From Pseudacidovorax sp. (GTDB lineage Bacteria; Pseudomonadota; Gammaproteobacteria; Burkholderiales; Burkholderiaceae_C), in the NCBI RefSeq assembly GCF_017991995.1, contig NZ_JAGOPN010000001.1, forward strand, positions 1 through 64,000: a DNA stretch of 64,000 bases, read 5' to 3'. The position numbers were made by a program, and so were the translations under genes. A model generated the notes under the pieces. That model searched no databases and was not told the origin of the DNA. It saw nothing but the letters and a program-made list of their open reading frames with translations. Every line of letters begins with the position of its first letter. Position 1 is the stretch's first letter. Positions 18,714 through 29,323 of the stretch are shown here, in pieces.

Positions 18714-20825
18714 ATGACCGCAGACCTTCAGACCGCCGACGATGCCGCCGCGCCGCGCCAGGGCGAATTCGTCCGCTACCCCGATTCGCCCTTCGAGCTG
18801 TTCCAGCCCTATCCGCCCGCTGGCGATCAGCCCAAGGCCATCGAGCAGTTGGTCGAGGGCATTCAGGACGGCGAGGTCTTCCAGACGCTGCTGGGCGTGA
18901 CGGGCTCGGGCAAGACCTACACCATGGCCAACGTCATCGCGCGCCTGGGCCGGCCGGCCATCGTATTCGCACCCAACAAGACGCTCGCGGCGCAGCTGTA
19001 CAGCGAGTTCCGCGAGTTCTTCCCGAAGAACGCGGTGGAGTACTTCGTCAGCTACTACGACTACTACCAGCCCGAGGCCTATGTGCCGCAGCGCGACCTG
19101 TTCATCGAAAAGGACTCGTCGATCAACGAGCACATCGAGCAGATGCGCCTGTCGGCCACCAAGAGCGTGTTGGAGAGGCGGGACGTGGTGATCGTGGCGA
19201 CGGTGAGCGCCATCTACGGCATCGGCGCCCCGGAGGACTACACCGAGATGCGCTTCATCATGCGCGTGGGCGACAAGATCGGCCAACGCGACGTGATCGG
19301 CCGGCTCATCCGCATGCAGTACACGCGCAACGAGCAGGACTTCTCGCGCGGCGCCTTTCGGGTGCGCGGCGACACCATCGACGTGTTCCCGGCCGAGCAC
19401 AGCGAGCTGGCCATCCGCATCGAGCTGTTCGACGACGAGATCGAGAGCCTGTCGCTGTTCGACCCGCTCACCGGCCGTGTGCGGCAGAAGATTCCGCGCT
19501 TCACCATCTACCCGTCCAGCCACTACGTCACGCCGCGCGACAAGACATTGCGCGCGGTCGACACCATCAAGCTGGAGCTGGCCGACCGCGTGAAGGAACT
19601 CGTCGGCGCCGGCAAGCTGGTGGAGGCGCAGCGCCTGGAGCAGCGCACTCGCTTCGACCTGGAGATGCTGGCCGAGATCGGCCACTGCAAGGGCATCGAG
19701 AACTACACGCGCCACCTGTCCGGCGCCGCGCCCGGCGACCCGCCGGCCACGCTGACGGACTACCTGCCCAAGGACGCACTGATGTTCCTGGACGAAAGCC
19801 ACCAGATGATCGGCCAGCTCGCCGCCATGTACAACGGCGACCGGGCGCGCAAGACCACGCTGGTGGAATACGGCTTTCGGCTGCCATCGGCGCTGGACAA
19901 CCGGCCGCTCAAGTTCGAGGAATTCGAGCGCCGCATGCGCCAGTGCATCTTCGTCTCGGCCACGCCCGCTGCCTACGAGCAGGAGCATGCCGGTCAGGTG
20001 GTCGAGCAACTGGTGCGGCCGACCGGCCTGATCGATCCCGAGGTCGAGGTGCGCCCCGCCACCCACCAGGTGGACGACGTGCTGGGCGAGATCCGCATCC
20101 GCGTCGAGAAGAACGAGCGCGTGCTGATCACCACGCTGACCAAGCGCATGGCGGAGCAGCTCACCGAGTACCTGAGCGACAACGGCGTGAAGGTTCGCTA
20201 TCTGCACAGTGACGTGGACACCGTGGAGCGGGTGGAGATCATCCGCGACCTGCGCCTGGGCAGCTTCGACGTGCTGGTGGGCATCAACCTGCTGCGCGAG
20301 GGCCTGGACATTCCCGAGGTGTCGCTCGTTGCCATCCTCGATGCGGACAAGGAAGGCTTCCTGCGCGCCGAGCGCAGCCTGATCCAGACCATCGGCCGCG
20401 CCGCGCGCAATCTGCACGGCAAGGCCATCCTGTATGCCGACATCATCACGGCGTCGATGAACAAGGCGATCGGCGAGACGCAGCGCCGCCGCGAGCGGCA
20501 GATCGCCTTCAACGAAGCCAATGGCATCGTGCCGCGCAGCATCGTCAAGCAGGTGCGCGAGCTGATCGACGGCGTCTACGGCGAGAAGTCGGCCAAGGAG
20601 GCGGGCAAGCGCGAGGTCGAACGCGCCCGCGTCGAGGACATGAGCGAGCGCGACGTGGCGAAGGAAATCAAGCGGCTGGAAAAGCAGATGCTCGAGCACG
20701 CCCGCAACCTCGAGTTCGAGAAGGCGGCCCGGGTGCGCGACCAGTTGGCGCTGCTGCGCGAGCAGGCGTTCGGCGCCGCCGGAAGCGACAACATCGCGGT
20801 GCTTCCGGTTGGCGGACGCAAGTAA
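18714..20825 (+). CDS. uvrB: Excinuclease ABC subunit B
   Basis: 703 residues. The helicase-like core has Walker A GVTGSGKT (61-68) and a beta-hairpin region [12 protein letters not shown]. Helicase motifs include [29 protein letters not shown] and QTIGRAARN. The C-terminal UVR motif that contacts UvrC is [27 protein letters not shown]. It verifies DNA damage in nucleotide excision repair. I searched its 149-base upstream gap for a CTG-N10-CAG LexA box and found none. Confidence 0.98.
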   Translation: MTADLQTADDAAAPRQGEFVRYPDSPFELFQPYPPAGDQPKAIEQLVEGIQDGEVFQTLLGVTGSGKTYTMANVIARLGRPAIVFAPNKTLAAQLYSEFREFFPKNAVEYFVSYYDYYQPEAYVPQRDLFIEKDSSINEHIEQMRLSATKSVLERRDVVIVATVSAIYGIGAPEDYTEMRFIMRVGDKIGQRDVIGRLIRMQYTRNEQDFSRGAFRVRGDTIDVFPAEHSELAIRIELFDDEIESLSLFDPLTGRVRQKIPRFTIYPSSHYVTPRDKTLRAVDTIKLELADRVKELVGAGKLVEAQRLEQRTRFDLEMLAEIGHCKGIENYTRHLSGAAPGDPPATLTDYLPKDALMFLDESHQMIGQLAAMYNGDRARKTTLVEYGFRLPSALDNRPLKFEEFERRMRQCIFVSATPAAYEQEHAGQVVEQLVRPTGLIDPEVEVRPATHQVDDVLGEIRIRVEKNERVLITTLTKRMAEQLTEYLSDNGVKVRYLHSDVDTVERVEIIRDLRLGSFDVLVGINLLREGLDIPEVSLVAILDADKEGFLRAERSLIQTIGRAARNLHGKAILYADIITASMNKAIGETQRRRERQIAFNEANGIVPRSIVKQVRELIDGVYGEKSAKEAGKREVERARVEDMSERDVAKEIKRLEKQMLEHARNLEFEKAARVRDQLALLREQAFGAAGSDNIAVLPVGGRK

Positions 20826-20830
20826 GAGGA

Positions 20831-20870
20831 AAAACCCGAGTTATCCCGAGCACGGCTCGGGGTTTCTGTT
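20831..20870 (+). terminator. Probable terminator after uvrB
   Basis: CCCGAG (20845-20850) pairs with CTCGGG (20856-20861) around a 5-base loop. An alternative, longer pairing uses AAACCCGAG at 20832-20840. The T tract (GGTTTCTGTT) is weak. It immediately precedes the IscR site. Confidence 0.5.
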
Positions 20871-20895
20871 ATACTTGAGCGAAACACTCAAGAAC
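20871..20895. promoter_or_regulatory. IscR-binding site (type 1-like) upstream of iscR
   Basis: A 25-base near-palindrome begins ATACTTGAG and ends CTCAAGAAC, with arms CTTGAG (20874-20879) and CTCAAG (20887-20892). It follows the pattern of the E. coli type 1 IscR operator (ATA-S-Y-Y-G-A ... R-R-S-TAT) at most positions. It lies about 145 bases before iscR, where [2Fe-2S] IscR would repress its own operon. Confidence 0.75.
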
Positions 20896-21027
20896 AAAGA
20901 ACTTCGCGATGAAGGGCCGGCTCCTACCTTTCGATGGGTGGGATGCCGGGCAGGGCGGAGACGGGCGCCACCGGATCCTGTGGATCCCAGGTGTTGTTTA
21001 ACGGTAAGCCAACTGAAGGAGCTTGCG

Positions 21028-21564
21028 ATGCGTCTCACTACCAAAGGCCGTTTTGCGGTCACCGCCATGATCGACCTGGCATTGCGCCAGAACTCCGGTC
21101 CGGTCACGCTGGCCGCAATCAGCCAGCGGCAGCAGATTTCGCTGTCCTATCTGGAACAGCTGTTCGGCAAGCTCCGTCGCCATGAGCTGGTGGAATCCAC
21201 CCGCGGCCCCGGCGGCGGTTATTCGCTGGGTCGCAAGGCGGCCGACATCACCGTCGCCGACATCATCGTATCGGTGGACGAACCGATCGACGCCACCCAC
21301 TGCGCCGGCAAGGAAAATTGCATGGGCGAAGCCGGCCGCTGTATGACGCATGAGCTGTGGGCCTCGCTCAACCAGAAGATGGTCGAGTTCCTGGATTCTG
21401 TCACGCTGCAGAAGCTGGTGGACGACCAGATCGCCAAGGGCGTGCAGGTCGAGAACAAGCCGGCCGTCAAGCGGGCGATCTCGAGCCAGCCGGTGGTCAA
21501 GCCGATCCGGGTGAATGCGCCCAACTCGGTGTTCGCCCTCGGCAACGCCTTCGCCAAGTCCTGA
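21028..21564 (+). CDS. iscR: Fe-S cluster assembly regulator IscR
   Basis: 178 residues, Rrf2 family. It starts MRLTTKGRFAVTAMIDLA and has a winged helix-turn-helix (ISLSYLEQLFGKLRRHELVESTRGPGGGYSLGR). The [2Fe-2S] ligand region is HCAGKENCMGEAGRCMTH (Cys92, Cys98, Cys105, His108), with one residue more between the last two Cys than in E. coli. It senses cluster supply and represses isc when loaded. ATG 21028 with AAGGAG just upstream is the start. Head gene of the isc operon. Confidence 0.97.
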   Translation: MRLTTKGRFAVTAMIDLALRQNSGPVTLAAISQRQQISLSYLEQLFGKLRRHELVESTRGPGGGYSLGRKAADITVADIIVSVDEPIDATHCAGKENCMGEAGRCMTHELWASLNQKMVEFLDSVTLQKLVDDQIAKGVQVENKPAVKRAISSQPVVKPIRVNAPNSVFALGNAFAKS

Positions 21565-21650
21565 TGCACGGCGGGCGAGCCGCGGCGGCCTGTCGCTGCC
21601 GGCTCCTCCGTTCGTGATTGTTTCCGTATCCACGCCAGCACGAGCGAGCC

Positions 21651-22871
<1,221 letters not shown>

Positions 22872-22896
22872 ATCCACCAAGAAAGAAGAGGACCCC

Positions 22897-23310
22897 ATGG
22901 CTTATTCGGACAAGGTCATCGACCACTACGAAAACCCCCGCAACGTCGGCTCCTTCGACAAGGGCGACGACACCGTCGGCACCGGCATGGTGGGTGCGCC
23001 CGCCTGCGGCGATGTGATGAAGCTGCAGATCAAGGTGAATCCGCACACCGGCGTCATCGAGGACGCGCGCTTCAAGACCTATGGCTGCGGCTCTGCCATC
23101 GCATCGTCGTCGCTTGTCACGGAGTGGGTGAAGGGCAAGACGCTCGACGAGGCCGCCTCGCTCAAGAACGCGCAGATCGCCGAAGAGCTGGCGCTGCCGC
23201 CGGTCAAGATCCACTGCTCGATCCTGGCGGAAGATGCCATCAAGGCCGCCGTGAACGACTATCGCGCCAAAGTTGGCGCGAAGACCGGCGCCGAAGCCCT
23301 CGCCTCGTGA
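22897..23310 (+). CDS. iscU: Fe-S cluster scaffold IscU
   Basis: 137 residues. The three scaffold cysteines sit in [22 protein letters not shown] and [11 protein letters not shown], and the HscA-recognition LPPVK motif is at [11 protein letters not shown]. It assembles the transient cluster using sulfur from IscS. It starts 25 bases after iscS with a good GAAAGAAGAGG leader. Confidence 0.98.
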   Translation: MAYSDKVIDHYENPRNVGSFDKGDDTVGTGMVGAPACGDVMKLQIKVNPHTGVIEDARFKTYGCGSAIASSSLVTEWVKGKTLDEAASLKNAQIAEELALPPVKIHCSILAEDAIKAAVNDYRAKVGAKTGAEALAS

Positions 23311-23327
23311 CTGGAGCTTCAACCGCA

Positions 23328-23651
23328 ATGGCGATCACGCTGACCGAAGCTGCGGCGCGCCATGTCTCCCGCTACCTGAGCAAGCGTGGCAAGGGCATCG
23401 GCGTGCGACTGGGGGTCAAGACCACGGGCTGCTCCGGTCTTGCCTACAAGCTGGAGTACGTGGACGAGTCGGCGCCGGAGGATGTCATCTTCGAGGAGCA
23501 TGGCGTCAAGGTGCTGGTGGATCCCAAGAGTCTGGCCTACATCGATGGCACGGAGCTGGATTTCGTGCGCGAAGGGCTGAACGAAGGCTTTCGCTTCAAC
23601 AACCCGAACGAGCGCGACCGTTGTGGTTGCGGTGAGAGCTTCCGCGTCTGA
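23328..23651 (+). CDS. iscA: A-type Fe-S carrier IscA
   Basis: 107 residues, HesB/IscA family, with the three conserved Cys in [13 protein letters not shown] and [10 protein letters not shown]. It carries iron or clusters to target apoproteins. It starts 17 bases after iscU. An intrinsic terminator-like hairpin follows at 23673-23703, before hscB. Confidence 0.97.
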   Translation: MAITLTEAAARHVSRYLSKRGKGIGVRLGVKTTGCSGLAYKLEYVDESAPEDVIFEEHGVKVLVDPKSLAYIDGTELDFVREGLNEGFRFNNPNERDRCGCGESFRV

Positions 23652-23672
23652 TTGCGACTCGGAAGGAGCGGG

Positions 23673-23703
23673 GCCGCCACCCGAAAGGGCTTGGCGGCTT
23701 TTT
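23673..23703 (+). terminator. Intercistronic terminator/attenuator between iscA and hscB
   Basis: GCCGCCA (23673-23679) pairs with TGGCGGC (23692-23698). Inside, CCC-GAAA-GGG extends the stem to a GAAA tetraloop with a two-base bulge, and five T follow. It lies inside the isc operon, so it probably reduces rather than abolishes transcription of hscB-hscA-fdx. Confidence 0.75.
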
Positions 23704-23726
23704 CTTGGCAGCACGAGGAATGGCCC

Positions 23727-24245
23727 ATGCAATTGACCGACGATGACTTCACGCTGTTCGCGGTGCGGCCCACGTTCGGGCAGGACCGGGGTGCATTGGA
23801 TGCGCGCTGGAAGGAATTGCAGCGCGAGGCGCATCCTGATCGCTTCGCGGCGCAGGGCACGGCGGCGCAGCGACTGGCCATGCAATGGTCCGTGCGCATC
23901 AATGAGGCCTATCAGCGACTGAAGGATCCGTTGAGCCGTGCGGCCTACCTGTGCGAAATGAACGGCGCGCCTGTGCAGGCCGAGAACAACACGGCCATGC
24001 CGGCGGACTTCCTCATGCAGCAGATGAGCTGGCGCGAGGAGTTGGAAGAAGCAGGCGACGCGTCGGCGCTCGATGCCTTGCAGCAGCAGGTGCAGTCCGC
24101 CCGCGCTCGCGCCCTCTCCAGCCTGGACTGGCTGATCGACGAGAAGGGCGACTACCCCGCCGCAGCGCAGCAGGTCAGAGCCCTCATGTTCATCGAACGC
24201 TTTTCGACAGAACTCGATGAGCGGCTCGACCGGCTGGGACAATAG
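23727..24245 (+). CDS. hscB: Fe-S assembly co-chaperone HscB
   Basis: 172 residues. The N-terminal J domain has the HPD motif (EAHPDRF) and the [21 protein letters not shown] helix. A C-terminal three-helix domain binds IscU. It stimulates HscA ATPase and hands over IscU. ATG 23727 ([11 protein letters not shown]) follows a GAGGAA site. An earlier reading from 23652 would run through the terminator hairpin and is rejected. Confidence 0.97.
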   Translation: MQLTDDDFTLFAVRPTFGQDRGALDARWKELQREAHPDRFAAQGTAAQRLAMQWSVRINEAYQRLKDPLSRAAYLCEMNGAPVQAENNTAMPADFLMQQMSWREELEEAGDASALDALQQQVQSARARALSSLDWLIDEKGDYPAAAQQVRALMFIERFSTELDERLDRLGQ

Positions 24246-24253
24246 TTTTCTCC

Positions 24254-26110
24254 ATGGCACTTCTTCAGATCTCCGAACCCGGCCAGGCGCCGGACCCGCA
24301 TCAGCGGCGCATCGCGGTCGGCATCGACCTGGGCACCACCCATTCGTTGGTTGCCTCGGTGCGCAACGGCGTCGCCGAATGCCTGCCCGACGAGCAGGGC
24401 AGGGTGATCCTTCCATCGGCGGTGCGCTACCTGGATGCGCAGCGGCGGCAGATCGGCTTTGCGGCCCTGGATGCGCGCGCTTCGGATCCGGCCAATACCG
24501 TCACTTCGGCCAAGCGGCTCATGGGCCGCGGGCTGGGCGACATCGCCAACCGGTCTGCCATGCCCTACACGCTCCTCGATGAGGGCGGCATGGTGAAGGT
24601 GCAGACCGTCGCCGGCCCCAAGTCGCCCGTGGAGGTGAGCGCGGAGATCCTGGCCACGCTGCGCTACCGCGCAGAAGACACCTTCGACGGCGACCTGTAC
24701 GGCGCGGTCATCACCGTGCCGGCCTATTTCGACGAGGGCCAGCGACAGGCCACCAAGGATGCCGCGCAACTGGCAGGGCTCAATGTGCTGCGCCTGATCA
24801 GCGAGCCCACCGCCGCTGCCATCGCCTATGGGCTCGACAACGGCAGCGAGGGTGTCTATGCCGTCTACGACCTGGGTGGGGGCACCTTCGACATCTCGGT
24901 GCTGCGGCTGACGCAGGGCGTGTTCGAGGTCATTGCCACCGGCGGTGACTCGGCCCTGGGCGGCGACGACTACGACCATGCGCTGGCAGACCTGGTGAGC
25001 CAGCGCCTGGGACGGGTTCCGGGCAACGACGAGGAGCGGGCACGGATGCTGGTTGCCGCGCGTCACTGCAAGGAGGCCTTGACCGGTGCCGACACGGCGC
25101 CGCTCACGGTCGAACTGGCAGGTGCGACACATGAGCTGACCATCACGCGCACCGACTTCGACGCCGCCACGCAGCCCCTGACGCAGCGTACCCTCGCGGC
25201 CGTGCGCAAGGCGCTGCGCGATGCACGGCTGGCGCCGAACGAATTGCAGGGCATCGTGCTGGTGGGTGGCGCCACGCGCATGCCGCAGATCCGGCAGGCC
25301 GTGGGCGATTTCTTTGGGCGTCCGCCGCTCACCAACCTCAACCCGGACGAGGTCGTGGCGCTCGGCGCGGCGATCCAGGCCAATCAACTGGCTGGCAACG
25401 ATGGCGCGGGCAACCTGCTGTTGCTGGACGTGATCCCGCTGTCGCTCGGCCTCGAGACCATGGGCGGACTGGTGGAGCGCATCGTGCCGCGCAACACAAC
25501 CATCCCCACCGCGATGGCGCAGGACTTCACCACCTACCAGGACGGCCAGACTGCGCTGGCGCTGCATGTGGTGCAGGGCGAGCGCGATCTGGTTGCCGAC
25601 TGCCGCAGCCTGGCGCGCTTCACGCTGCGTGGCATTCCGCCGATGGCGGCCGGCGCCGCGCGCATCCGCGTGACCTTCACCGTGGATGCCGACGGCCTGC
25701 TTTCCGTTTCCGCCAAGGAGCAGAGCAGCGGCGTCGAGGCCAGCGTCACCGTCAAGCCTTCCTATGGCCTGTCGGACGACCAGATCGCCACCATGCTGCA
25801 GGAGGGCTTTGCGACCGCGCAAGCCGACATGCAGCAGCGCGCGTTGATCGAGGCGCGCGTCGAGGCCGACCGCATGTTGCAGGCGACCCGCACCGCACTG
25901 GCAGCCGACGGCGCGCTTCTGAGCGCGCCGGAGCGTCAGACCATCGATCAGTTGCTGGACGCCTTGGCTGCCGTGCGTGATGGCGACGACAAGTCGGCCA
26001 TCACCGAGGCCACCGAGGCGCTGGCCCATGGCACTGAGGCCTTCGCCGCGCAACGCATGAACAAGGGCATCGCCCAGGCGCTGGCGGGCCGCAGCATCGA
26101 ATCCGTTTGA
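24254..26110 (+). CDS. hscA: Fe-S assembly Hsp70 chaperone HscA
   Basis: 618 residues, Hsp70 family. The ATPase domain has [26 protein letters not shown] and [13 protein letters not shown]. The beta-sandwich substrate domain carries [15 protein letters not shown] and VPRNTTIP, and a helical lid follows. It binds the LPPVK motif of IscU and drives cluster release. It starts eight bases after hscB, and its stop nearly abuts fdx. Confidence 0.98.
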   Translation: MALLQISEPGQAPDPHQRRIAVGIDLGTTHSLVASVRNGVAECLPDEQGRVILPSAVRYLDAQRRQIGFAALDARASDPANTVTSAKRLMGRGLGDIANRSAMPYTLLDEGGMVKVQTVAGPKSPVEVSAEILATLRYRAEDTFDGDLYGAVITVPAYFDEGQRQATKDAAQLAGLNVLRLISEPTAAAIAYGLDNGSEGVYAVYDLGGGTFDISVLRLTQGVFEVIATGGDSALGGDDYDHALADLVSQRLGRVPGNDEERARMLVAARHCKEALTGADTAPLTVELAGATHELTITRTDFDAATQPLTQRTLAAVRKALRDARLAPNELQGIVLVGGATRMPQIRQAVGDFFGRPPLTNLNPDEVVALGAAIQANQLAGNDGAGNLLLLDVIPLSLGLETMGGLVERIVPRNTTIPTAMAQDFTTYQDGQTALALHVVQGERDLVADCRSLARFTLRGIPPMAAGAARIRVTFTVDADGLLSVSAKEQSSGVEASVTVKPSYGLSDDQIATMLQEGFATAQADMQQRALIEARVEADRMLQATRTALAADGALLSAPERQTIDQLLDALAAVRDGDDKSAITEATEALAHGTEAFAAQRMNKGIAQALAGRSIESV

Positions 26111-26115
26111 TACCC

Positions 26116-26454
26116 ATGCCCATCATCAAGATCCTTCCCCACGCCGAGTACTGTCCGCAGGGCACCGAGATCCAGGCGCCGGCAGGCACCTCCATCTGCG
26201 AAGCGCTGCTCGAAAACGGCATCGAGATCGAGCATGCCTGCGAGATGAGCTGCGCCTGCACGACGTGCCATGTGATCGTGCGAGAAGGCCTCGCTTCTCT
26301 GAACGAGGCCGAGGAAGAAGAGGAAGACCTGCTCGACCGTGCCTGGGGCCTGACGCCGCAGTCGCGCCTGTCGTGTCAGGCGATCCTGGCGCAGAAGGAT
26401 CTGGTCGTGGAGATTCCCAAGTACACGATCAACCACGCCAAGGAAAACCACTGA
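26116..26454 (+). CDS. fdx: [2Fe-2S] ferredoxin of the ISC system
   Basis: 112 residues, adrenodoxin-like. The cluster ligands are Cys42, Cys48, Cys51 and Cys87 (ACEMSCACTTCHV ... LSCQAI), with the extra Cys46 typical of Isc ferredoxins. It supplies electrons for cluster building. ATG 26116 (MPIIKILPHAEYCPQG) lies five bases after the hscA stop; a TTG nine bases upstream would overlap it and is less likely. Last isc gene; no iscX follows. Confidence 0.97.
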   Translation: MPIIKILPHAEYCPQGTEIQAPAGTSICEALLENGIEIEHACEMSCACTTCHVIVREGLASLNEAEEEEEDLLDRAWGLTPQSRLSCQAILAQKDLVVEIPKYTINHAKENH

Positions 26455-26500
26455 CTATGGCGGCGTCTTCCAACCCCGGGATGCCCTGCAAGGAGAGTGC

Positions 26501-27223
26501 ATGTCGCGCCTGATCGTCCTCGACACGGAGACCACCGGCCTGTCGGCGGAGAACGGCGACCGGGTGATCGAGCTGGGTTGCGTCGAACTGGTCAACCGCA
26601 AGCTGACCGGCAACGACCTGCATCTGTACTTCAACCCGGAACGCGAGAGCCACGAGGATGCGCTCCGGGTCCACGGGTTGACCACCGAGTTCCTGCGCGA
26701 CAAGCCCAAGTTCGCCACCATGGCGCGCGACGTGGTGGAGTACCTGCGCGGGGCCGAACTGATCATCCATAACGCGGCCTTCGACGTTGGCTTCCTCAAC
26801 AAGGAATTCGAGCGGGCGGGCCTGCAACCGTTGCGCGACTACGTGGCCGAGGTGACCGACACCCTGGTCATGGCCAAGCAACTCTTCCCCGGCAAGCGCA
26901 ACTCGCTCGATGCGTTGTGCGATCGCTTCGGCGTGGACCGGTCGAACCGGACCTTCCATGGCGCCAAGCTCGACGCGCAGTTGCTGGCCGACGTCTACAT
27001 CAATCTCACGCGCGGCCAGGACGCGCTGCTGATCGACATCGACACGGGCGAAAGCGAGGAGCAGGGCATCGTCGTCGATGTGGATCTGCGCCAGTTCAGC
27101 CTGCCTGTGCTGGCCGCGACCGTGGACGAACTCGCTTCGCATGAGCAGGCGTTGCTCGACCTGGACAAGGCCAGCGGCGGAAAAACCATCTTTCGGTTGC
27201 AAGATCAAAAAAGCATGGCATAA
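26501..27223 (+). CDS. dnaQ: DNA polymerase III epsilon subunit (3'-5' proofreading exonuclease)
   Basis: 240 residues, DEDDh exonuclease. Exo I is VLDTETTGLSAENGDRVIELGCVE, Exo II is HNAAFDVGFLN and Exo III is FHGAKLDAQLLADVY. The C-terminal tail would bind the polymerase alpha subunit. It starts 46 bases after fdx with AGGAGAG upstream. Its last codons contain the promoter of the tRNA-Val gene. Confidence 0.97.
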   Translation: MSRLIVLDTETTGLSAENGDRVIELGCVELVNRKLTGNDLHLYFNPERESHEDALRVHGLTTEFLRDKPKFATMARDVVEYLRGAELIIHNAAFDVGFLNKEFERAGLQPLRDYVAEVTDTLVMAKQLFPGKRNSLDALCDRFGVDRSNRTFHGAKLDAQLLADVYINLTRGQDALLIDIDTGESEEQGIVVDVDLRQFSLPVLAATVDELASHEQALLDLDKASGGKTIFRLQDQKSMA

Positions 27224-27224
27224 T
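27197..27224 (+). promoter_or_regulatory. Sigma-70 promoter of tRNA-Val, overlapping the dnaQ 3' end
   Basis: TTGCAA (27197-27202), a 16-base spacer and CATAAT (27219-27224), followed by a G+C-rich start region usual in stable-RNA promoters. It overlaps the final codons and stop of dnaQ. Confidence 0.65.
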
Positions 27225-27282
27225 CTAAGGCTTCGCGCAGCACTGCACGAAACTGAAGGAAAAGACGAAAGTCTTTCTCCTC

Positions 27283-27357
27283 GGGCGGTTAGCTCAGGGG
27301 TAGAGCACAGCATTCACACTGCTGGGGTCGGGGGTTCAAAGCCCTCACCGCCCACCA
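27283..27357 (+). tRNA. tRNA-Val (anticodon CAC)
   Basis: 75 bases with encoded CCA. The acceptor stem pairs GGGCGGT with ACCGCCC. The anticodon stem CAGCA/TGCTG encloses loop TTCACAC, anticodon CAC, reading GUG. The T-loop is TTCAAAG. A promoter and terminator flank it. Confidence 0.95.
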
Positions 27358-27370
27358 CCATTCCAAGAAA

Positions 27371-27396
27371 ACGCCACCATCCGGTGGCGTTTTTTT
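27371..27396 (+). terminator. Terminator of tRNA-Val
   Basis: ACGCCACC pairs with GGTGGCGT around ATCC, followed by seven T. Confidence 0.92.
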
Positions 27397-27509
27397 CGTC
27401 CGTATCACTGCGGTGGTGTGTCTCCATCGGCGGGGCGTGACACGCTCAAGCCCTCCTTTGGGGGCGAATGGCGGGACAATGGGCCTCTGGGTTTCAAGCC
27501 CGGCTTCCC

Positions 27510-28889
27510 ATGCCCATGCGCCGATTCGTTTCCGAAAACTTCCTGGACCTGTTGCTCGATGCCGTCTGTGCGGTCACGCCGTCGGGTGACTTCGTTTTCG
27601 TGAACGCGGCGTTCGAGCGAATCTTCGGCTACGGCACGCAAGAGGTCGTGGGTCGGAACATGATGGAGTTCGTGCATCCGGATGATCGGGCGCCCACCCT
27701 GGAGGCCGCCCGTCGGGTGATGCAGGGACATCTGCAACTCCACTTCGAGAACCGCTACATCCGCAAGGATGGGGGCGTCGTCCACGTCCGGTGGACGGCA
27801 CAGTGGGTGGAGAGTGCCGGCCTGCGCGTGGCCGTCGCGCACGACATCACCGAGCTGCATCAGAGTCGCGCCTTGCAGGCGGCGCTCTACGCCATCTCCG
27901 AAGCTGCGCATACGGCTCAGGACCTGTTCTCCTTGTTCGAAAGCGTGCACGGCATCGTCGGCACTTTGCTCGACGCGAGGAACTTCGCGGTACTGCTCTT
28001 CGATGACGCAAGGCAGTTGCTGCACCCTGCCTACCAGGTCGACGTGATGGGCAGGGCGCCTGGGCCGGTGAGCCCGGCAGATGCGCCCTGGCTGGCGCGT
28101 CTGCTTGGCCAGGCGTCAACCGAGGAGGGGGATTGCGAGTCGCCACCGGGGCTGCTGGCTGCCGCGCTGCCCACGCAGGACGGGCCGATCGGCGCACTGG
28201 TGCTGCGCAGCGAGGATCACGAGAAGGGCTATGGGGCCGCCGACGCCGAACTGCTGCATTTCATCGCATCCCAGGTGGCGACCGCGATCGAACGCAAGCG
28301 GCTCCATGTGGGTCTGCAGACCCTCGCCCAGCGAGACCAGTTGACCCAATTGCTCAACCGCCGCTCCTTTGTCGAGCGCCTGTCCGCCGCGGTACGCGCG
28401 GCGCAGGAGCGCGATTTGGAGCTGTCGTTGCTCTTCCTCGATCTGGACGAATTCAAGCGGGTGAACGACAGCATGGGCCACGCGATGGGCGACCACCTGC
28501 TGCAGTCCGTGGCTGACCGGCTGGGTGCAACGGTTAGGAGCGCCGATGTGTTGGCGCGGCTTGGCGGCGACGAATTCGTGGTGCTGCTGGAGCAGGACGT
28601 CGGCGGCCGCGGCGCCTACCTGTTGAGCAGCCGCATCGAGCAAGCCTTCATCCAGCCCTTTGTGGTGGGCGATGCGACCTTGGTGGTACGGCCGAGCATC
28701 GGGGCCGCGCGCTTCCCGGCCGATGGGAAGGATGCGGAGGAGTTGCTCGGCCATGCGGACGCGGCGATGTACGCGGTCAAACGCCAAAGAGCGGCAAGGC
28801 GTGAACCTGCCGCCCAGGAGATGAGTAGGCCTGGCCACAGCACTCCAGCGAGCGCTGCAGCCGAGGCGTTCTTTCGGTCTACGGACTGA
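27510..28889 (+). CDS. Diguanylate cyclase with PAS and GAF sensor domains
   Basis: 459 residues from ATG 27510 (MPMRRFVSENFLDLLLDA); an earlier in-frame start at 27468 has no better support. The PAS domain (about 8-120) is followed by a PAC-like segment FENRYIRKDGGVVHVRWTAQ. A GAF domain (about 135-275) and a C-terminal GGDEF domain follow, with intact catalytic GGDEF (352-356). The product-inhibition site RSAD (343-346) lies five residues before it. It should make cyclic di-GMP. No EAL domain is present. No membrane segment is seen, so it is a cytoplasmic sensor. The ligand is unknown. Confidence 0.92.
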   Translation: MPMRRFVSENFLDLLLDAVCAVTPSGDFVFVNAAFERIFGYGTQEVVGRNMMEFVHPDDRAPTLEAARRVMQGHLQLHFENRYIRKDGGVVHVRWTAQWVESAGLRVAVAHDITELHQSRALQAALYAISEAAHTAQDLFSLFESVHGIVGTLLDARNFAVLLFDDARQLLHPAYQVDVMGRAPGPVSPADAPWLARLLGQASTEEGDCESPPGLLAAALPTQDGPIGALVLRSEDHEKGYGAADAELLHFIASQVATAIERKRLHVGLQTLAQRDQLTQLLNRRSFVERLSAAVRAAQERDLELSLLFLDLDEFKRVNDSMGHAMGDHLLQSVADRLGATVRSADVLARLGGDEFVVLLEQDVGGRGAYLLSSRIEQAFIQPFVVGDATLVVRPSIGAARFPADGKDAEELLGHADAAMYAVKRQRAARREPAAQEMSRPGHSTPASAAAEAFFRSTD

Positions 28890-28895
28890 AGCGCG

Positions 28896-29144
28896 TCAGC
28901 GGCGGGCGCAGATCATTCCCATCAGGAACGCCGCAGCGGCGACGCCGCCGACGAGTCCCAGAGGGTGCTTCACGGCCATTTCGCGGATTTCGTCCAGCGC
29001 CTGCCCATAGCTCTGCTGAACAACGCCTTGTGCCTCGCGCATCTTGCCCTCGGCCTGCATGCCCGAGTCGTTGGTCACTTCGCCCAGCGCATCCTGGGCC
29101 TTGCCTGCCACGCGTTGGAAAGCGCCTTGTGCTTGTTCGAACAT
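28896..29144 (-). CDS. CsbD-like small stress protein with C-terminal membrane helix
   Basis: 82 residues. The N-terminal half (MFEQAQGAFQRVAGKAQDALGEVTNDSGMQAEGKMREAQG) has the repeated hydrophilic pattern of CsbD family proteins. The C-terminus (VKHPLGLVGGVAAAAFLMGMICARR) is one membrane helix, like DUF883/ElaB-type ribosome-associated anchors. Start ATG 29144 has AAAGGAT upstream. It converges with the GGDEF gene with only six bases between. Probably a general stress protein; function unproven in the family. Confidence 0.8.
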   Translation of the reverse strand: MFEQAQGAFQRVAGKAQDALGEVTNDSGMQAEGKMREAQGVVQQSYGQALDEIREMAVKHPLGLVGGVAAAAFLMGMICARR

Positions 29145-29323
29145 CGAAAGATCCTTTGAGTGTTGCCAGGGGCCCGGCTGCCACATTGCCGCCGGGGTCT
29201 GGTCTGAAGGATCGTTGGGCCTGGATGGCATCGATGTAGGTGGTGCTCGACGCCCTCGCGTAGTAGGAAGGCGCGCGAGGCTGTCAGCGTCCAGGCGCGC
29301 GAGCCGGGGCGCATGGGCGGCGA

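Noticed and set aside
18510-20699. 729-codon open frame antisense to uvrB
   Set aside because: It mirrors uvrB codon by codon, is rich in His/Arg/Leu and shows no family motif. In high-GC DNA such antisense frames are expected.
27241-27282. Additional tRNA in the tRNA-Val leader
   Set aside because: No acceptor or T-arm pairing; the sequence is only the transcript leader.
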